From assembly GCA_963978545.1 (NCBI GenBank), contig OZ021722.1:108368442-108432441 (forward strand): a stretch of 64,000 bases of DNA, read 5' to 3'. The notes below the pieces were generated by a model. The model did not search any database. It worked only from the letters and a program-made list of their open reading frames with translations, and was not told the origin of the DNA. Positions 12,901-22,649 of the stretch are shown one piece after another. The position numbers were made by a program, and so were the translations under genes. Each line of letters begins with the position of its first letter. Position 1 is the stretch's first letter. The DNA comes from Linyphia triangularis. Lineage: Eukaryota; Arthropoda; Arachnida; Araneae; Linyphiidae.

Positions 12901-15900
12901 CCAGGTGGAGTCATTGCATATGCATTGGCATAAAGATTTAAAATATATTAGAAGCTATTTTTGGATTTATGCACACGCCATTTATATAAATACATAATTC
13001 ATAAAGTTCAAAGCATTGAAGATAAATATTGTAAGTGCAAAACAAATATGTAATAATTAAAGTTTAGAATTCTAAAATCACTAACAAACCTCATGCCAAC
13101 AATATTTGGAATATGGTTTCTTAATCATGTCATTAAGTAATACTCAAGAACAGTCTCGATACAACCTTTAAAAACAAATTCAAATTTCAATACAAAATCA
13201 AACACCATTATTTAATTTTTTAACATCAGACATTTTAAACAGTCTATGGTCTTTAATCATGCATGACACTTTCAAGCATCAAGTCAAAAAAAAAAATTAA
13301 AAAAACGAGAAACGATAAATGCGTTCAAAACATTTTCATACCAGCCTATGGAATTTATGCAGAACTCAAAAACAGTGGCGCTATTGAATAAAGTATTTTT
13401 AAAGAGTCAATCCAAGTTTGTTAATGTAACCATTTTATATCAAAACGACCAGTTGTCAAACCTTTTTTTGAACTTTTTACTTAAAGATGAAAAATTATTA
13501 AGTATTTAATTAAATTGTTTCTAAGAAAAATAAGTTTAACAATTACAACAGGTAAAGAGAAGAGGGTCACAGGTGTCATTGATAAGATGATCATAATACT
13601 TTGTTTTCCAAGAGAAGTTACCAATTACCTTCAGGTCAGAATTTTTAGTTTGTGTAATGAATAATACTGCAAACAGTCTTTACCCAATTCAGTAAGTTTT
13701 CTGTCTTTGTCAAGCTCTCTCCAATCTTCATATTGGCCATGGCGAATTAGAAAAATATGTCTTGTTGCAGTAGGAACTAACTTATCTTTCTTTTCGTTGA
13801 ATTTATTCTGCTGTTTGGAGTCATTTTCATCCTTACAAGGTTTAACCAGGAAAGATGGATCACGTCTGTAAATAGCAAAAAGAATACTCACTTTAAATTA
13901 AGAAACAATTGTATCATACAAAATTATGTCATGCATGTGTGACAAATGTTAGATTTAATTTTAGGTAAAAAAAACTTCCGCGTACGGTACAGATTCTACA
14001 CCAAGAATTGTTTACATAAAACCAAACCAAATTATGGCAGCCACAAGCAGTTCACCAGTCATTAAAAAAATGGTGTGGCTGCCATTTGCTGACAAAAATC
14101 ACTTTGGGGCAAAATCTGTACCATACTTGGAATTTTAACCTAATTTTATAATATATGTGATATGTTTAACTTCACATGCCTAAAAATCAAATTTTATAGC
14201 ATTTTTAATTCTGTGCAATAACTGAAAATCAATGTAAATTATCCTACCCATTAATTATAGGAGGGAAAATCCTTAGGTCTTTTTTGCAAAAGCAACATTT
14301 TCATAACTATTATCAGTTTAATATTTAAAATTAACTGCAATTTTCTCTAAATTTCCTGATTAGCTACAATTTTCCATGAATCCAATGATGATTGTTAATT
14401 GTTAATTTCTCAAATTATAAATTTATTATATTTTTAATGTTACTGAACAAACTGATATATAAATTTTAAATCATGTTCTTAAACAGAATTAATGGTTTTT
14501 TGTCAAAGAATTGCAAATTCCTGATTTAGGTAATTTTATCTGGTTAATTAAGTGCTTTTTCGGTGCAAAATTCAACATAATAGTAATAAAGTGAAGATAT
14601 ATGTGAATCTAAAAAAAATTAGCCTCAGAATTATAGATCCCAAATATATTTTTTTTCTCCATAAACTAATCAAAATGTACTTCTACTAAACCTGAAATCA
14701 TCAAGTAAAATCACAAAAAATTACTGGTACTCTTCTGTCAGACAAGTATCAGATAAAAATTGCACAACTGTAGCAATAATTCCTTTAAATTAAAAAATTA
14801 ATAACCTTCTGATCCGTAATAAGATTGCTATAGAAATTCTCTGAATTAAGGAATAAAAATCCTTGAGGTAAAAATATTATTTTCATGTCAACATTTCAGC
14901 TTGGCGATAACTGTATCAACTTTCCGACTTGGCGGTTTTTTGTTCCCGTCTAATGGAGCCGATCCAAAGGTACAGTGGTTAGCGTGCTAGCTTCTAGACC
15001 ACGAGGTTGCGGATTCTAGTCCCGTGTTAGGCATTGGAGTTTGTAAATGTATGTTGGCTTGTCAAATGACAAATGTTTTGGCGCATTATAGCCCTTGTGT
15101 TGCTGACGGCGCCAGATAATCAGAAAAAAACCAACCGTCTAATGGAAGAGTACCAAATTGGCTGCAATTTGTAAACAAGAAATCTGATTTGATCAAACCT
15201 GATTAAAAGGAAAACTAAATTATTAATTTAAAAATGTATAAACAAACTTATCACCACACATCCTTTTGTAAGTTAGAAAATGCAATATTATTGGGACCAA
15301 AATAAGAAAAAACTCTAGGGAGTCTAAGCTAATAGTACTTGAGCTATTTTGGAAAATTGGGGGAGGGGAGGAATTAATTTGTGGAGTAAGGCACAAATAC
15401 TTAAATCCAGATTTTTTTTTTTTTAATGTTGATTTCATTATCCTACATACATAAAGATCAAATGGGTCTATTCCTGGTTGACGTTAAAATATCGCCAAGC
15501 CTATTTGGCGCTGTTTTGTAGGCGATACAGTTCTAAATTTGGCAACCCCATTTTTTTTATTGACGCGCTTTGGCTTGAACCTTTCTAAACCACAAATCAT
15601 AGAGCTGGTTCGTTTCTCAATTTTTCATATCGGAATTCCGAATTGGCGACATTCTGGCTTTGTCGCCAACTTTTCAAAAGTGCGCCAACCCATAAATATG
15701 AACTAGGAATTTACCATGAAATGATTTGGCCACCTTATTAGGATGAAGAAGGATCACTTGTATTATTCTTGGCCAATTCCATAGGATCATATGTAGGGGC
15801 AGGCTCTAACCATGGTGGTCACAAAATTCAGGAAAAAAAAAGTTCTTTGATAAATTTCTAAAAAATTTCCTGATTTTTCAAATGCTCTCAACTTTTCCAA

Positions 15901-17353
15901 ATGAGTAAACACCCGGACCAAAGAGAGCATGTATGCTAAAAAGATAATATCACAATTTTTTAAAATCCGTTTTGGCAGAAATGAAAAGTTTGAATTATTC
16001 CACACTGTAACATTCTAATGACTACCACCACAATTTTTATGACGCCAAACTATGGATGAGCAAGGAAACGTACCATCAAAACAATAGAAAATTTCTCTGA
16101 TTTTTCCAAAATCTGAAAGCTAAAAAACTACAGTACCAATAAGAGATCAGTTATAAAAAATAAAAAACTTGATCTTTAACTTGTGAACAACTAAATTACC
16201 TTACAGCAGTTGGATGAGAGGTATAGTTGGTTGTTTTCAGATTATCTGGCGCCGTCAGCAACACGAGGGCTATAACGCGCCGAAACATTCGTCATTAGAC
16301 AAGCCAACATACATTTACAAACACCCATGTCTAACACAGGACTCGAACCCGCAACCTCGCGGTCTAAAGATGAGAGGTATAGAAGCAGTAAGGGACCCCA
16401 TTGGCGACTACAAAAAAACGCCAAATTATAAACGCCAAAACTGCAAGGGTTGCCAGATTGAAACCCAGGGGACATCGTGTAGGAAGGAGGGATAGCCAAA
16501 AGTGTAAAAAAGCGCCAATCCGACCAATTCAAACCGGGAAAAGTCGCCAATGGGATCCAATACTGCTTCTGTTTCGGATGAGATTTTACCAGTAGACCAA
16601 GCATATATAACAACTTGATAGCTTTGTTTATTAAATGAAAAATTATGTCCAATTAGAATTCTTGGGTGGATCTTAGAATAGCCCACCTCTTGGCATCTTT
16701 TGGAATTCTCACCAAACGAGTGGTGATAACGTCGCTAATGTGGCAACCTAGACGGATTATGGAGGAGAACAGTCTAGAATCTTACGGAGCGCCCTGTTTG
16801 AGTGTCCGATCACAACGGCGTTTCGGAACCAAAACTATTCGAAATGCGCAACGAAATTCTGAAACCTGATTGGTTAATTAATATGTATTCATTTATGCAT
16901 CTGGTCTCTTGGGAGAAGGTTTTTATGATTTTACAAAATTCTTTATTCGGCAAATCATTAACACGTACCCTCCGCCGTCAAAGGATTCAAACACATTTAT
17001 AGTAAGTCTTAATTTTTTTTATAAAATATTATTATTTCTGGCCTTTAAGTATCGTTTTTTAATTGAAAAACAATAATAACAAATATTCAATTAGTAGTCA
17101 ACTTGGCGAGATTTGAAATAAGTCGCCAAGAGGTGGGCCCATCTAAGATTTTACCAAATTCTTTATACATACAAATAAATAGCAATTAATTTCACCTATC
17201 CCAGTTATGATCCCACTTTTGTGTTGGTTGAATATCAGGAGCCGATGCTTGGAGATGTCTTTTTTTCCACTTTTGATGCAGGTCATCAAAAAAACCACAT
17301 CTGGAACCTTCAAAATACCATTTGGCACACATTTTCAAGACATAATCCCCCAT
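3803..17353 (-). CDS. PGAM5: PGAM5-like mitochondrial Ser/Thr phosphatase, copy A (3' end off window)
   Basis: The family is a mitochondrial membrane-anchored protein phosphatase with a histidine-phosphatase (PGAM) fold, acting in mitophagy and stress signalling. Four exons are visible on the minus strand: 17353-17196, 13865-13684, 9229-9015 and 3933-3803, giving 228 complete codons. The reading frame is kept across every junction. Key motifs are KWDHNWD (46-52, assembly motif), LIRHGQYE (92-99, catalytic His95), STMTRAEET (138-146) and [12 protein letters not shown] (217-228, second His at 219). The last exon, which would carry the FPPEGW motif, is not found down to position 1 and is presumed beyond the left edge. 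Intron 3 uses a GC donor. The first exon is uncertain because its sequence before KWDHNWD does not resemble copy B and lacks a clear membrane segment. Arg166 of copy B is Cys here. The family call is firm; whether copy A is expressed is unknown. Confidence 0.85.
4193..4371 (-). repeat. tRNA-derived SINE (copy 1, full length)
   Basis: Read on the minus strand it begins with a tRNA-like head: an A-box-like TAGTGGTTAGC and a B box GGTTCGAGTCC. A tRNA-unrelated body with CTGACGGCGCCAGATAATC follows. It is flanked by perfect 14-bp direct repeats CCACAATTTTTGTT (4179-4192 and 4372-4385), the target duplication. It is a SINE, not a functional tRNA gene, because the 3' half runs into the SINE body. 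Confidence 0.85.
5327..5647. repeat. Near-perfect 147-bp inverted repeat
   Basis: The arms 5327-5473 and 5501-5647 pair at 145 of 147 positions by hand alignment, with a 27-nt loop. The outer part of the right arm is repeated once more at about 5646-5715 (CTACTTTTTAGTTTGG against CTACTTTTTAGTTCAC). The loop edges read GTGGGGTGCTT and AAGCACCCCAC. Confidence 0.9.
5920..6180 (+). repeat. SINE-like segment with LINE-type 3' tail
   Basis: A B-box-like GGTTCGATTCCGG is followed by GGTTGG, AACGGCGCAAGGGCAAC and then GCCAAATTTCGAGTTAATCC. The ending GTTACATACATACAT is typical of RTE/CR1-type 3' ends. The assignment rests on these short motifs only. Confidence 0.45.
6960..7722. mobile_element. TIR element, CAGGGTTTCTAC family
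   Basis: The ends are CAGGGTTTCTAC and GTAGAAACCTTG, 11 of 12 paired. TATATA flanks both sides and could be a 6-bp target duplication, although the right flank merges into a TA run. The interior is non-coding and matches 2526-3290. Confidence 0.65.
7743..8933. other. Intronic stretch of PGAM5 copy A, no gene seen
   Basis: AT-rich sequence between exons 3 and 4 of copy A. Around 8533-8926 there may be a decayed CAGG-type element (CAGGGGGCCT at the left, GCGACCTG at the right), but its flanks do not line up convincingly. Confidence 0.4.
9015..9229 (-). CDS. PGAM5: PGAM5 copy A exon 3 (GC donor)
   Basis: 215 nt, the same length as in copy B. The acceptor is TTTAG before 9229. The donor reads AAG|GCAAG, a GC-AG intron, because no GT fits the exon boundary set by copy B. 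It encodes the block from QAQAEIVG to SWREPYK, including [15 protein letters not shown]. The LREG of copy B reads LCEG here. Confidence 0.88.
9930..10440 (-). pseudogene. Decayed CR1/L2-like LINE ORF2 C-terminus
   Basis: The minus strand reads [15 protein letters not shown], then HYFYNRI, then after a frameshift [19 protein letters not shown] and LDMLWG. This succession (RGDLI-like block, FFxNR, WNxLPxxVVxxxSVNxFKxxLDxxW) is the classic C-terminal end of CR1/L2-type reverse transcriptases. Several stops and at least one frameshift make it inactive. It lies in intron 2 of PGAM5 copy A, in the gene's own orientation. Confidence 0.75.
10605..11066 (+). mobile_element. Solo LTR, family 2 (copy 1)
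   Basis: It begins TGTTATGAATTTTTCC and ends TTTGTGCAACA, with a perfect 4-bp target duplication GTAT (10601-10604, 11067-11070). It is 462 bp and aligns end to end with 39260-39718. Orientation is inferred from the TGTTA start shared with the full-length element at 22650 and an AATAAA-rich 3' part. No internal region follows. Confidence 0.85.
11410..11830. mobile_element. MITE, CAGGGTTCCCAC family (copy 1)
   Basis: The ends are CAGGGTTCCCACTCAAATCA and GACCGTGGGAACCCTG. TTTTA flanks on both sides may be a 5-bp duplication. The interior consists of degenerate AAGGACTTTTAAGCACCTC motifs shared with 32041-32466, 42391-42787 and 42947-43299. No coding capacity. Confidence 0.75.
11831..13683. 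other. Intron 2 sequence of PGAM5 copy A, no gene seen
   Basis: A segment of about 125 bp is repeated directly at roughly 12211-12337 and 12385-12500, offset about 176 bp, with shared AGAAGAAAAATAATCATGC and GATGCAGTCAGATTGAA. Near 12530-12600 there is a weak match to the right end of the GTGGCCAC family. The short open frames here show no recognisable domain. Confidence 0.45.
13684..13865 (-). CDS. PGAM5: PGAM5 copy A exon 2 (RHG catalytic exon)
   Basis: 182 nt with the same phases as in copy B. The acceptor is TTTACAG before 13865 and the donor is GT at 13683-13682. It encodes RDPSFLVKP and the catalytic core [16 protein letters not shown]. The first base completes the split Arg codon after NWD. 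The glycine codon at the 3' end is split 1+2 and completed by exon 3. Confidence 0.93.
13955..14150. repeat. Small palindromic element in PGAM5 copy A intron 1
   Basis: Inverted arms contain GGTACAGATT on the left and AATCTGTACC on the right. An inner pair, ATGGCAGCCACA and TGTGGCTGCCAT, also matches. The arms extend outward imperfectly over about 40 bp. No target duplication could be fixed. Confidence 0.5.
14958..15134 (+). repeat. tRNA-derived SINE (copy 2, full length)
   Basis: Same family as 4193-4371, here on the plus strand: CAGTGGTTAGCGTGC head, degraded B box (GGATTCTAGTCC) and CTGACGGCGCCAGATAATC body. Perfect 12-bp flanking repeats CCGTCTAATGGA lie at 14946-14957 and 15135-15146. 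Confidence 0.85.
15465..15715. mobile_element. 251-bp MITE with TTGGCGA motifs (copy 1)
   Basis: The terminal inverted repeats are GGTCTATTCCTGGTTGA and GAACTAGGAATTTACC. Flanks ATCAAATG and ATGAAATG form an 8-bp target duplication with one change. The interior carries ATATCGCCAAG, TTGGCGCTG, ATTGGCGAC and GTCGCCAAC. An inverse-orientation copy of exactly the same length lies at 55856-56106. Confidence 0.85.
15811..16124. repeat. Truncated GTGGCCAC-family element
   Basis: The left end CATGGTGGTCACAAAATTCAGG matches the family, and the interior follows 34049-34460 for about 300 bp. The right terminus with GTGGCCAC is missing. Confidence 0.55.
16220..16575. mobile_element. MITE with TTGGCGA ends, interrupted by a SINE
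   Basis: After removing the SINE (16227-16368) and its duplicated target, the ends share AGAAGCAGTA and CCCATTGGCGAC against GTCGCCAATGGG and TACTGCTTCT. Outer flanks GGATGAGA (16212-16219 and 16576-16583) are a perfect 8-bp target duplication. Non-coding. Confidence 0.75.
16227..16368 (-). repeat. tRNA-derived SINE (copy 3, 5'-truncated) nested in a MITE
   Basis: Same body as the other two SINEs, with B box GGTTCGAGTCC on the minus strand; the head upstream of the B-box region is missing. Perfect 14-bp flanking repeats GATGAGAGGTATAG (16213-16226, 16369-16382) overlap the left end of the host MITE, so the SINE came second. Confidence 0.85.
16664..17155. mobile_element. TIR element with CCCACCTCTTGGC ends
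   Basis: The ends share ATCTTAGA and CCCACCTCTTGGC in inverted orientation. Flanks GAATTCTT and AAATTCTT match at 7 of 8 positions. The right end carries paired TTGGCGA and TCGCCAA motifs. It sits about 40 bp into intron 1 of PGAM5 copy A, just past the exon 1 donor. Confidence 0.7.
17196..17353 (-). CDS. PGAM5: PGAM5 copy A putative exon 1
   Basis: The donor GT is at 17195-17194. The 3' part encodes KWDHNWD and half of an Arg codon that exon 2 completes. An ATG at 17353 gives exactly 158 nt, the length of copy B exon 1. However, residues 1-45 are unlike copy B and contain no clear membrane helix. A good acceptor-like CTTCCAG ends at 17364, so this could be an internal exon with the true start further upstream. 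Confidence 0.6.
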
Positions 17354-17363
17354 CGCAATCCAA

Positions 17364-18589
17364 CTGGAAGTAAAAAGTTTAAAATTGAGAATCCATCGTA
17401 ACTAAAATTACACATGAATATAGCAAAGGAAACACTTGGTACCTTCAAATAAGTAAAAATTACGAATATCCGAAAAGTATTGAAAGAAAATTTGACATGT
17501 AACAAATACTAGCACTTAATACTTTTGTGTTCACTGAAATAGAAAATACATACATAAAATTATTTCCTGAAAGTTCAAGATTTGTAATGTTTGACAAATA
17601 TTGCACTAATTTCCAAATAAATAAAAATAATCTAAGAATTAAGAAATTAAATTAATTCAATAAAAAAGAATACATGTGCACAGTGAAGTAAACAAATGAA
17701 GTATTTTATCAATGTTTTGGATTCGAATTTGAAAATAGAAAGAGAAGTTGCCAAATTCTACGAACCTTTGACAGTTGCCAACAAAGAAACAAACCAGTGG
17801 CTTGACACGAAACCTTTAAAGAAAACTTGATAAAATAATAAAGAATAAAAATTAAACATTATTTGAAGTGTTAAAAATATTTACATTATCTTTTTTTTTT
17901 TTAGGTAGGCATTAATTTTTTGAAATAATGCATGCTAAGGCACGCGCCTCAATGAATTTCTCTCAATATGCCTCCTTTCTCATTTTACACATTCAAGACG
18001 GTCGTTGGAAACTCCAGTCAAAGAATCTCATCTTAAAAAAATAAAAAAAATACCATGCGCTGCTGATGGCAGAATAAATATAACTTATGTAATAAATTGT
18101 GCATTTTTTATTTTTTAAAGTCACTTATTTCACGAGAAACCTACGATGCAACGTCACTTCGAATATTTTACGGACTTCCCGCACTTTTGAATCTCGAAGC
18201 ACATTCAAAAATTCATCTTGGAATATTTTATTTTATTAAAGATTATTTTATTTAATTTACTTTTTGCTTTAAAGTATTAACTTAAGTTCTGAAATTATTA
18301 TTAGAAAGCAACGACACAGCGGAGTCGAACAGACTTTCGGTTTTCTTCAAATCGCGACATGATTACTGCGCTTTCGCCAAAAGTCAGTTGCTATTCCTTT
18401 TGTTTAAGACATTTTATATATATATATAGCAAATAAGTTGACCCCCTACTTTTTAGTGAACATTTTGGCCCACATTCTCGACTTTCATGCGAGTATATAT
18501 ACGATATATTGTCAGGAAATATAAATGGACAACCTTTTGTTGGGCCTCAAACCTATTGTCGATTGTTGATGTACTTTTCGAGAAAACTG
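17364..18589. other. Region upstream of PGAM5 copy A
   Basis: No exon with a membrane anchor could be identified. At 18290-18390 the sequence becomes richer in CpG (GCGACACAGCGGAGTCG) and could be a promoter or 5' untranslated exon; this is speculation. A short TA run lies at 18414-18427. Confidence 0.3.
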
Positions 18590-19048
18590 GATGGAATCCG
18601 ATATAGATCTAGCCAAAAGTGGTTAATGCCTGTGTTACTGGCCCAATATAAAAGATATTGTATATTTTTCAAATCAAAATTTGTTGTAAGTCATAGTGAA
18701 ATGGGGTTGGTGAAATCTCATCAAAAATACATCAAGACTTAGCCTGTGCAATTTTAACAGGCAAGCAAAGGAATGCTTAATTTTCAGTCTTTGTCATCAC
18801 ATGTAGTTCCATCCAACAAGGCAACTAATAGCATCCTATTATCATCCCAAGAAAATATTATTGTTGCTGAAGCAATCAAACAATGTGATGCAACTGTAAA
18901 CACTTTGACTTTGTCAGATTTTTCATCTACAATGAGTTCTTTTTATCATTAATGAACAAGTTATATGGGCATTAAACCGAGTAATGTGTCACACTTCTGA
19001 CAGAAGCACATGTAAAGAAAGTGAACTGTTTGCTGTTATGTTCCTATA
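18590..19048 (+). pseudogene. Relic of a BED-type zinc-finger/hAT-like transposase gene
   Basis: The plus strand reads YCIFFKSKFVVSHSEMGLVK then SHQKYIKT, resembling a BED-type C-x2-C...H-x4-H finger whose cysteines are partly lost. After stops it continues IVAEAIKQCDA and NEQVIWALNRVMCH then CKESELFAVMF. That block is typical of uncharacterised hAT-like proteins of the WALxxV...LFxxMFP type. Several stops and a frameshift make it dead. The family link is from recalled motif order only. Confidence 0.5.
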
Positions 19049-19088
19049 GGCGGAGGAAGTTCGGTCATTAGATATTGAGATAGCTAAA

Positions 19089-19091
19089 ATG

Positions 19092-19171
<80 letters not shown>
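19089..19171. repeat. (TA)n microsatellite
   Basis: Uninterrupted TA dinucleotides for about 80 bp. A minus-strand open frame rich in Tyr-Ile here is an artefact of the repeat. Confidence 0.95.
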
Positions 19172-19174
<3 letters not shown>

Positions 19175-19899
19175 GTGAAATTGGTGTTGCTTAGTGTTAT
19201 CATTCACAATACTAAATTTTATGATATAGTGTTTTATTGTTCTCGCTATTTTCTTTCATGTGAATTTCTCTAATTTTCTAGTGTGATTAAAACAGAATTT
19301 TAAGCATTTCAGTGAGTTTGTTTCAGCAAATTAATGCAGCAACCATTATTATATTGGTAATATATTTCTTAGATTTCTATCCGAGAGAAGAAGAAAAATG
19401 TTGTTTTTTTTGGGTGGGGGGGAAGAACAATTTTTTTTATATATAACTGCACGAAAAATCTACTGTACGAACATTCATAATTGTGGCTTCAATATAGGTC
19501 AAATATGTTGTATTGCATCTCTGATTGTTGTTTTTTTAAAAGTATTAAATTTTTATGGTTTGCCTTAGTAATTTTTTTGACAAATTGATTTTTTAAATGG
19601 TTGCACAATTTTCTGAAAAGGTCATGAAATTTTCTTATGATGTCAAGAAAAGTCAAGAAATTGTATTTGACAAAGTTGGTAGACACCCTGTTGTGGAATA
19701 TTTGGATATGAATTCTAATCACCAATAGTGGAAATACTTATTAATTTAATGGGATATAAGACGTGAATTTTTAAAGGAATTCTGGAATTTCTGGGCGCAT
19801 AATGAATATTGTAGTTGGAAAAACAACTTTTAGAGAAGAAATTTTTTTTATTTTAAAAATATCTATATTGTGATTATTTGAATTTTTTTTTTTTCATAT

Positions 19900-20650
19900 T
19901 GTTGCCTGGATGGATTCGAAAGATTTGAAGCCAAAGCAGATCAAAACTTGCAGAAAATTATTCCAATATAACTCTTCACAGATTCTCTTACAACTCCAGA
20001 ACTTCTCGTTCTAGTAGACACAATACAGCTCTTTTCACAACAATAGAGCACAAAACAGCAGTTAAAAACTTGAGAACACAACTGCTCAAATCGCTGCAAA
20101 AGACAATGCAATACAGTTCGCTTTAGAACTACTCTGAATGCTCACTGAGACTCAGTATCTCAACTCAGTAATTCCAGTCAACTCACCAATCAACTAATTC
20201 AGCGACTCAAATTCAGTCAACTCCTCACGGCCGGCCTTATATAGGAGTCAAACCTTCTTGAAATTTCTAGAGGTAGATATTTGGAGAACTTTCCAGATCG
20301 TAATCGAAAAGTCATATGGTCATCCTATACATGTACATGGGGACCGAAAATGTCGCCAAATGGTCGCCAAGTTTGGCGACAAAAATTAGTCGCTAAATAA
20401 GTCGCCAACTTGGCTCTATCTAGCCAATTTGGCGAGATTGCCGTTACCATAATGTTAAATGCCCTGCTCCTTGTAAAACTCGCTTCCCAGCGTTACCTCT
20501 GTAAAACTCGTTATCAAGCGTTAAGATCCATATTGCCGGGAAGCCAACTTAAGACGAACTAATTGCACTGCCTTGCAAAATGTACATAAATTTTCCTATT
20601 AACAAAATTAACACTACGAAATATTTACAAATATACAAAAATTCGTAACA
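19900..20650 (-). mobile_element. Antisense solo LTR of the Ty3/gypsy family (copy 1)
   Basis: The reverse complement starts TGTTACGAATTTTTG and ends with CAGGCAACA, matching the LTRs at 22650 and 28395. Perfect ATAT target duplications flank it (19896-19899, 20651-20654). Its TTGGCGA cluster differs in arrangement from the full-length element. Confidence 0.88.
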
Positions 20651-21457
20651 ATATAAATCGGAAAATTATTTTGTTGTTCAATTTATATTCTAATTATCAC
20701 ACACTTGTAGTATATTTTTAGAGTTTAAATCCAAAATTTTAAATAATAAGACACATAAATTTGTTAAAAAGTCATCATTTTCTGAAAATAATACAAATTA
20801 TGGAAAGTATTTATGAAATTCTCGGGCATTTATAACAAACTGTTCCAGAGTTATATCGATTCAAAGTTCGCAAGATGATGAAAATATTACTTAGAAAAAC
20901 GAACTTAAAAGTTGGCAATTATTGAATAGTAATAAGAGTTTTAATGCAATGAGTTAAAATTTTAATTTCATTGAACTCAAACATCAATATGTTTTGGAAA
21001 AAGATTTTTTTTTTTTTATAATGTTTTGTCATCGAATGGTGGGGGAGGGGGACAACTTAATTACATTTTCTCAGGCAAATGGGAATTAAAGTTACGAAAT
21101 TCGTAATTAAATTTAAAAAAAATATGTAAATAAGGCTCTCTGCCTCTAAAGAGCTTGTCCCTGCACCTAAGGAGCTGGTACAATTGGACTTAAGAGAGAA
21201 TATAAAGGATATCTTATACTTACCCTGTCCTAAGCTGGAATTCTATATTTTGCAGATTTTTAACTCATTAGTGCTCATGGATGCCCTTAATAAATGTTCT
21301 GAAACACTAGATCCGAAAAATGCTCAGGATATTTTGTTTTTACCATTACTTGCCTGGGTTAAAATTGAAAAATTATTGAGCTATTAAACTTCGAAAGAGA
21401 AGAGATAAGTGATTGATCACCGAGATCCTAACTAAATTGGGACTCTGACTATAATAG
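20651..21457. other. Spacer between two solo LTRs
   Basis: AT-rich. A 67-codon open frame at 21184-21387 (plus; begins MDLRENIKDIL) has no recognised domain and no supporting context. It may be chance or an old exon. Confidence 0.3.
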
Positions 21458-22165
21458 TGTTGCGTGGATGGGTTGGAAAGGCTTGAAGCCAAAGCAGATC
21501 AAAACTTGCTTGAATATATTCCGATATAACTCTTCGCAGATTCTTTTGCAATTCCAGAACTTCTCATTCTAATAGACTCAATACAGCTCTTTACACAACA
21601 ATAGAGCACAAACAGCAGTTAAAAACTTGATACACAACTGCTAAAATCGCCGCAAAAAAACAATGCAATACAGTTCGCTTTTGGAACTACTCTGAATGCT
21701 CACTGAGAGAAAAATAACTCAGTAACTCAACTAACTAACTCCCCCGCTCTCTTGGCCGGCCTTATATAGGAAAGGTTCCTTCGCGAATCTTCTAGAGATA
21801 GAAATTTGAAGAATTTTCTAGATCGCAGTCGAGAAGCCCTATACAGGTACATAGGGACCGAAAATGTCGCCAAGTTTGGCGACATTTGGCGATTTCTCGC
21901 CAAACTTGGTGACCAAAATTAGTCGCCAAAACCGTCGCCAACTTGACGAGATTTCCACTAACTATAATGTTAAATGGCATCTCCTTGTAAAACTCTTTTT
22001 CCAGCATTATCTCTGTAAAACTCGTTTTCAAGCATTAAGGAACGCATTGCAGGGAAGCGAAGTAAAGACGAACTCTTGCACTACCTTATGCGAAATGTAC
22101 ATACATTTTTCTTTATACATAATTAATTCTACGAAATATTTACAAATAAACTTAAATTCGTAACA
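21458..22165 (-). mobile_element. Antisense solo LTR of the Ty3/gypsy family (copy 2)
   Basis: Boundaries are TGTTGCGTGG and TTCGTAACA on the plus strand. Flanks ATAG and ATAT are a 4-bp target duplication with one change. Its U3 part holds the longest TTGGCGA/TCGCCAA cluster in the window (about 21868-21955). Confidence 0.85.
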
Positions 22166-22649
22166 ATATATTCTCAAAAGCATATGTAAGTGATCGCATT
22201 TATTGGTATTTTCATTTTAAATATGCAGTATATATAACCATATTTGCACATGCATATTTTCTTTCATATACGTAGACAAACTAAAGTACGTTATTTTCCT
22301 TGCTGAATACCCGAGCTTCGCCACGAAATTGTATCTATTTTCAGTTTTATGGAAAGTAGACATTAGAATATTCCATATGTGGAACGTTTTCATCTCTTTA
22401 TGAACTCTTATAGATTCGGAATAGGTTAGTTTTCTTATGTACAGCTATGGAAACGCATGCAAATATTTTCAGTTCACTACTGATATTAAATTTAAAGTAG
22501 GGCTTTGGGATAGTTAAAGTTTTCAATATTTTATATTTTTATTCTATAGCTGTTCCTTAATTGAGGTTAGTTGAAATTGTAATTGTTTAGTATCACTTTT
22601 TATGGCTTTAAGAATGTGTGCACGAGTTTTCAGCGTCTCTGATATATAT

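Noticed and set aside
16242..16652. 136-codon minus-strand frame
   Set aside because: It runs through a SINE, its duplicated target and a MITE; pieces of three unrelated elements, no protein similarity.
18989..19207. Tyr-Ile-rich minus-strand open frame
   Set aside because: It is a translation of the (TA)n microsatellite.
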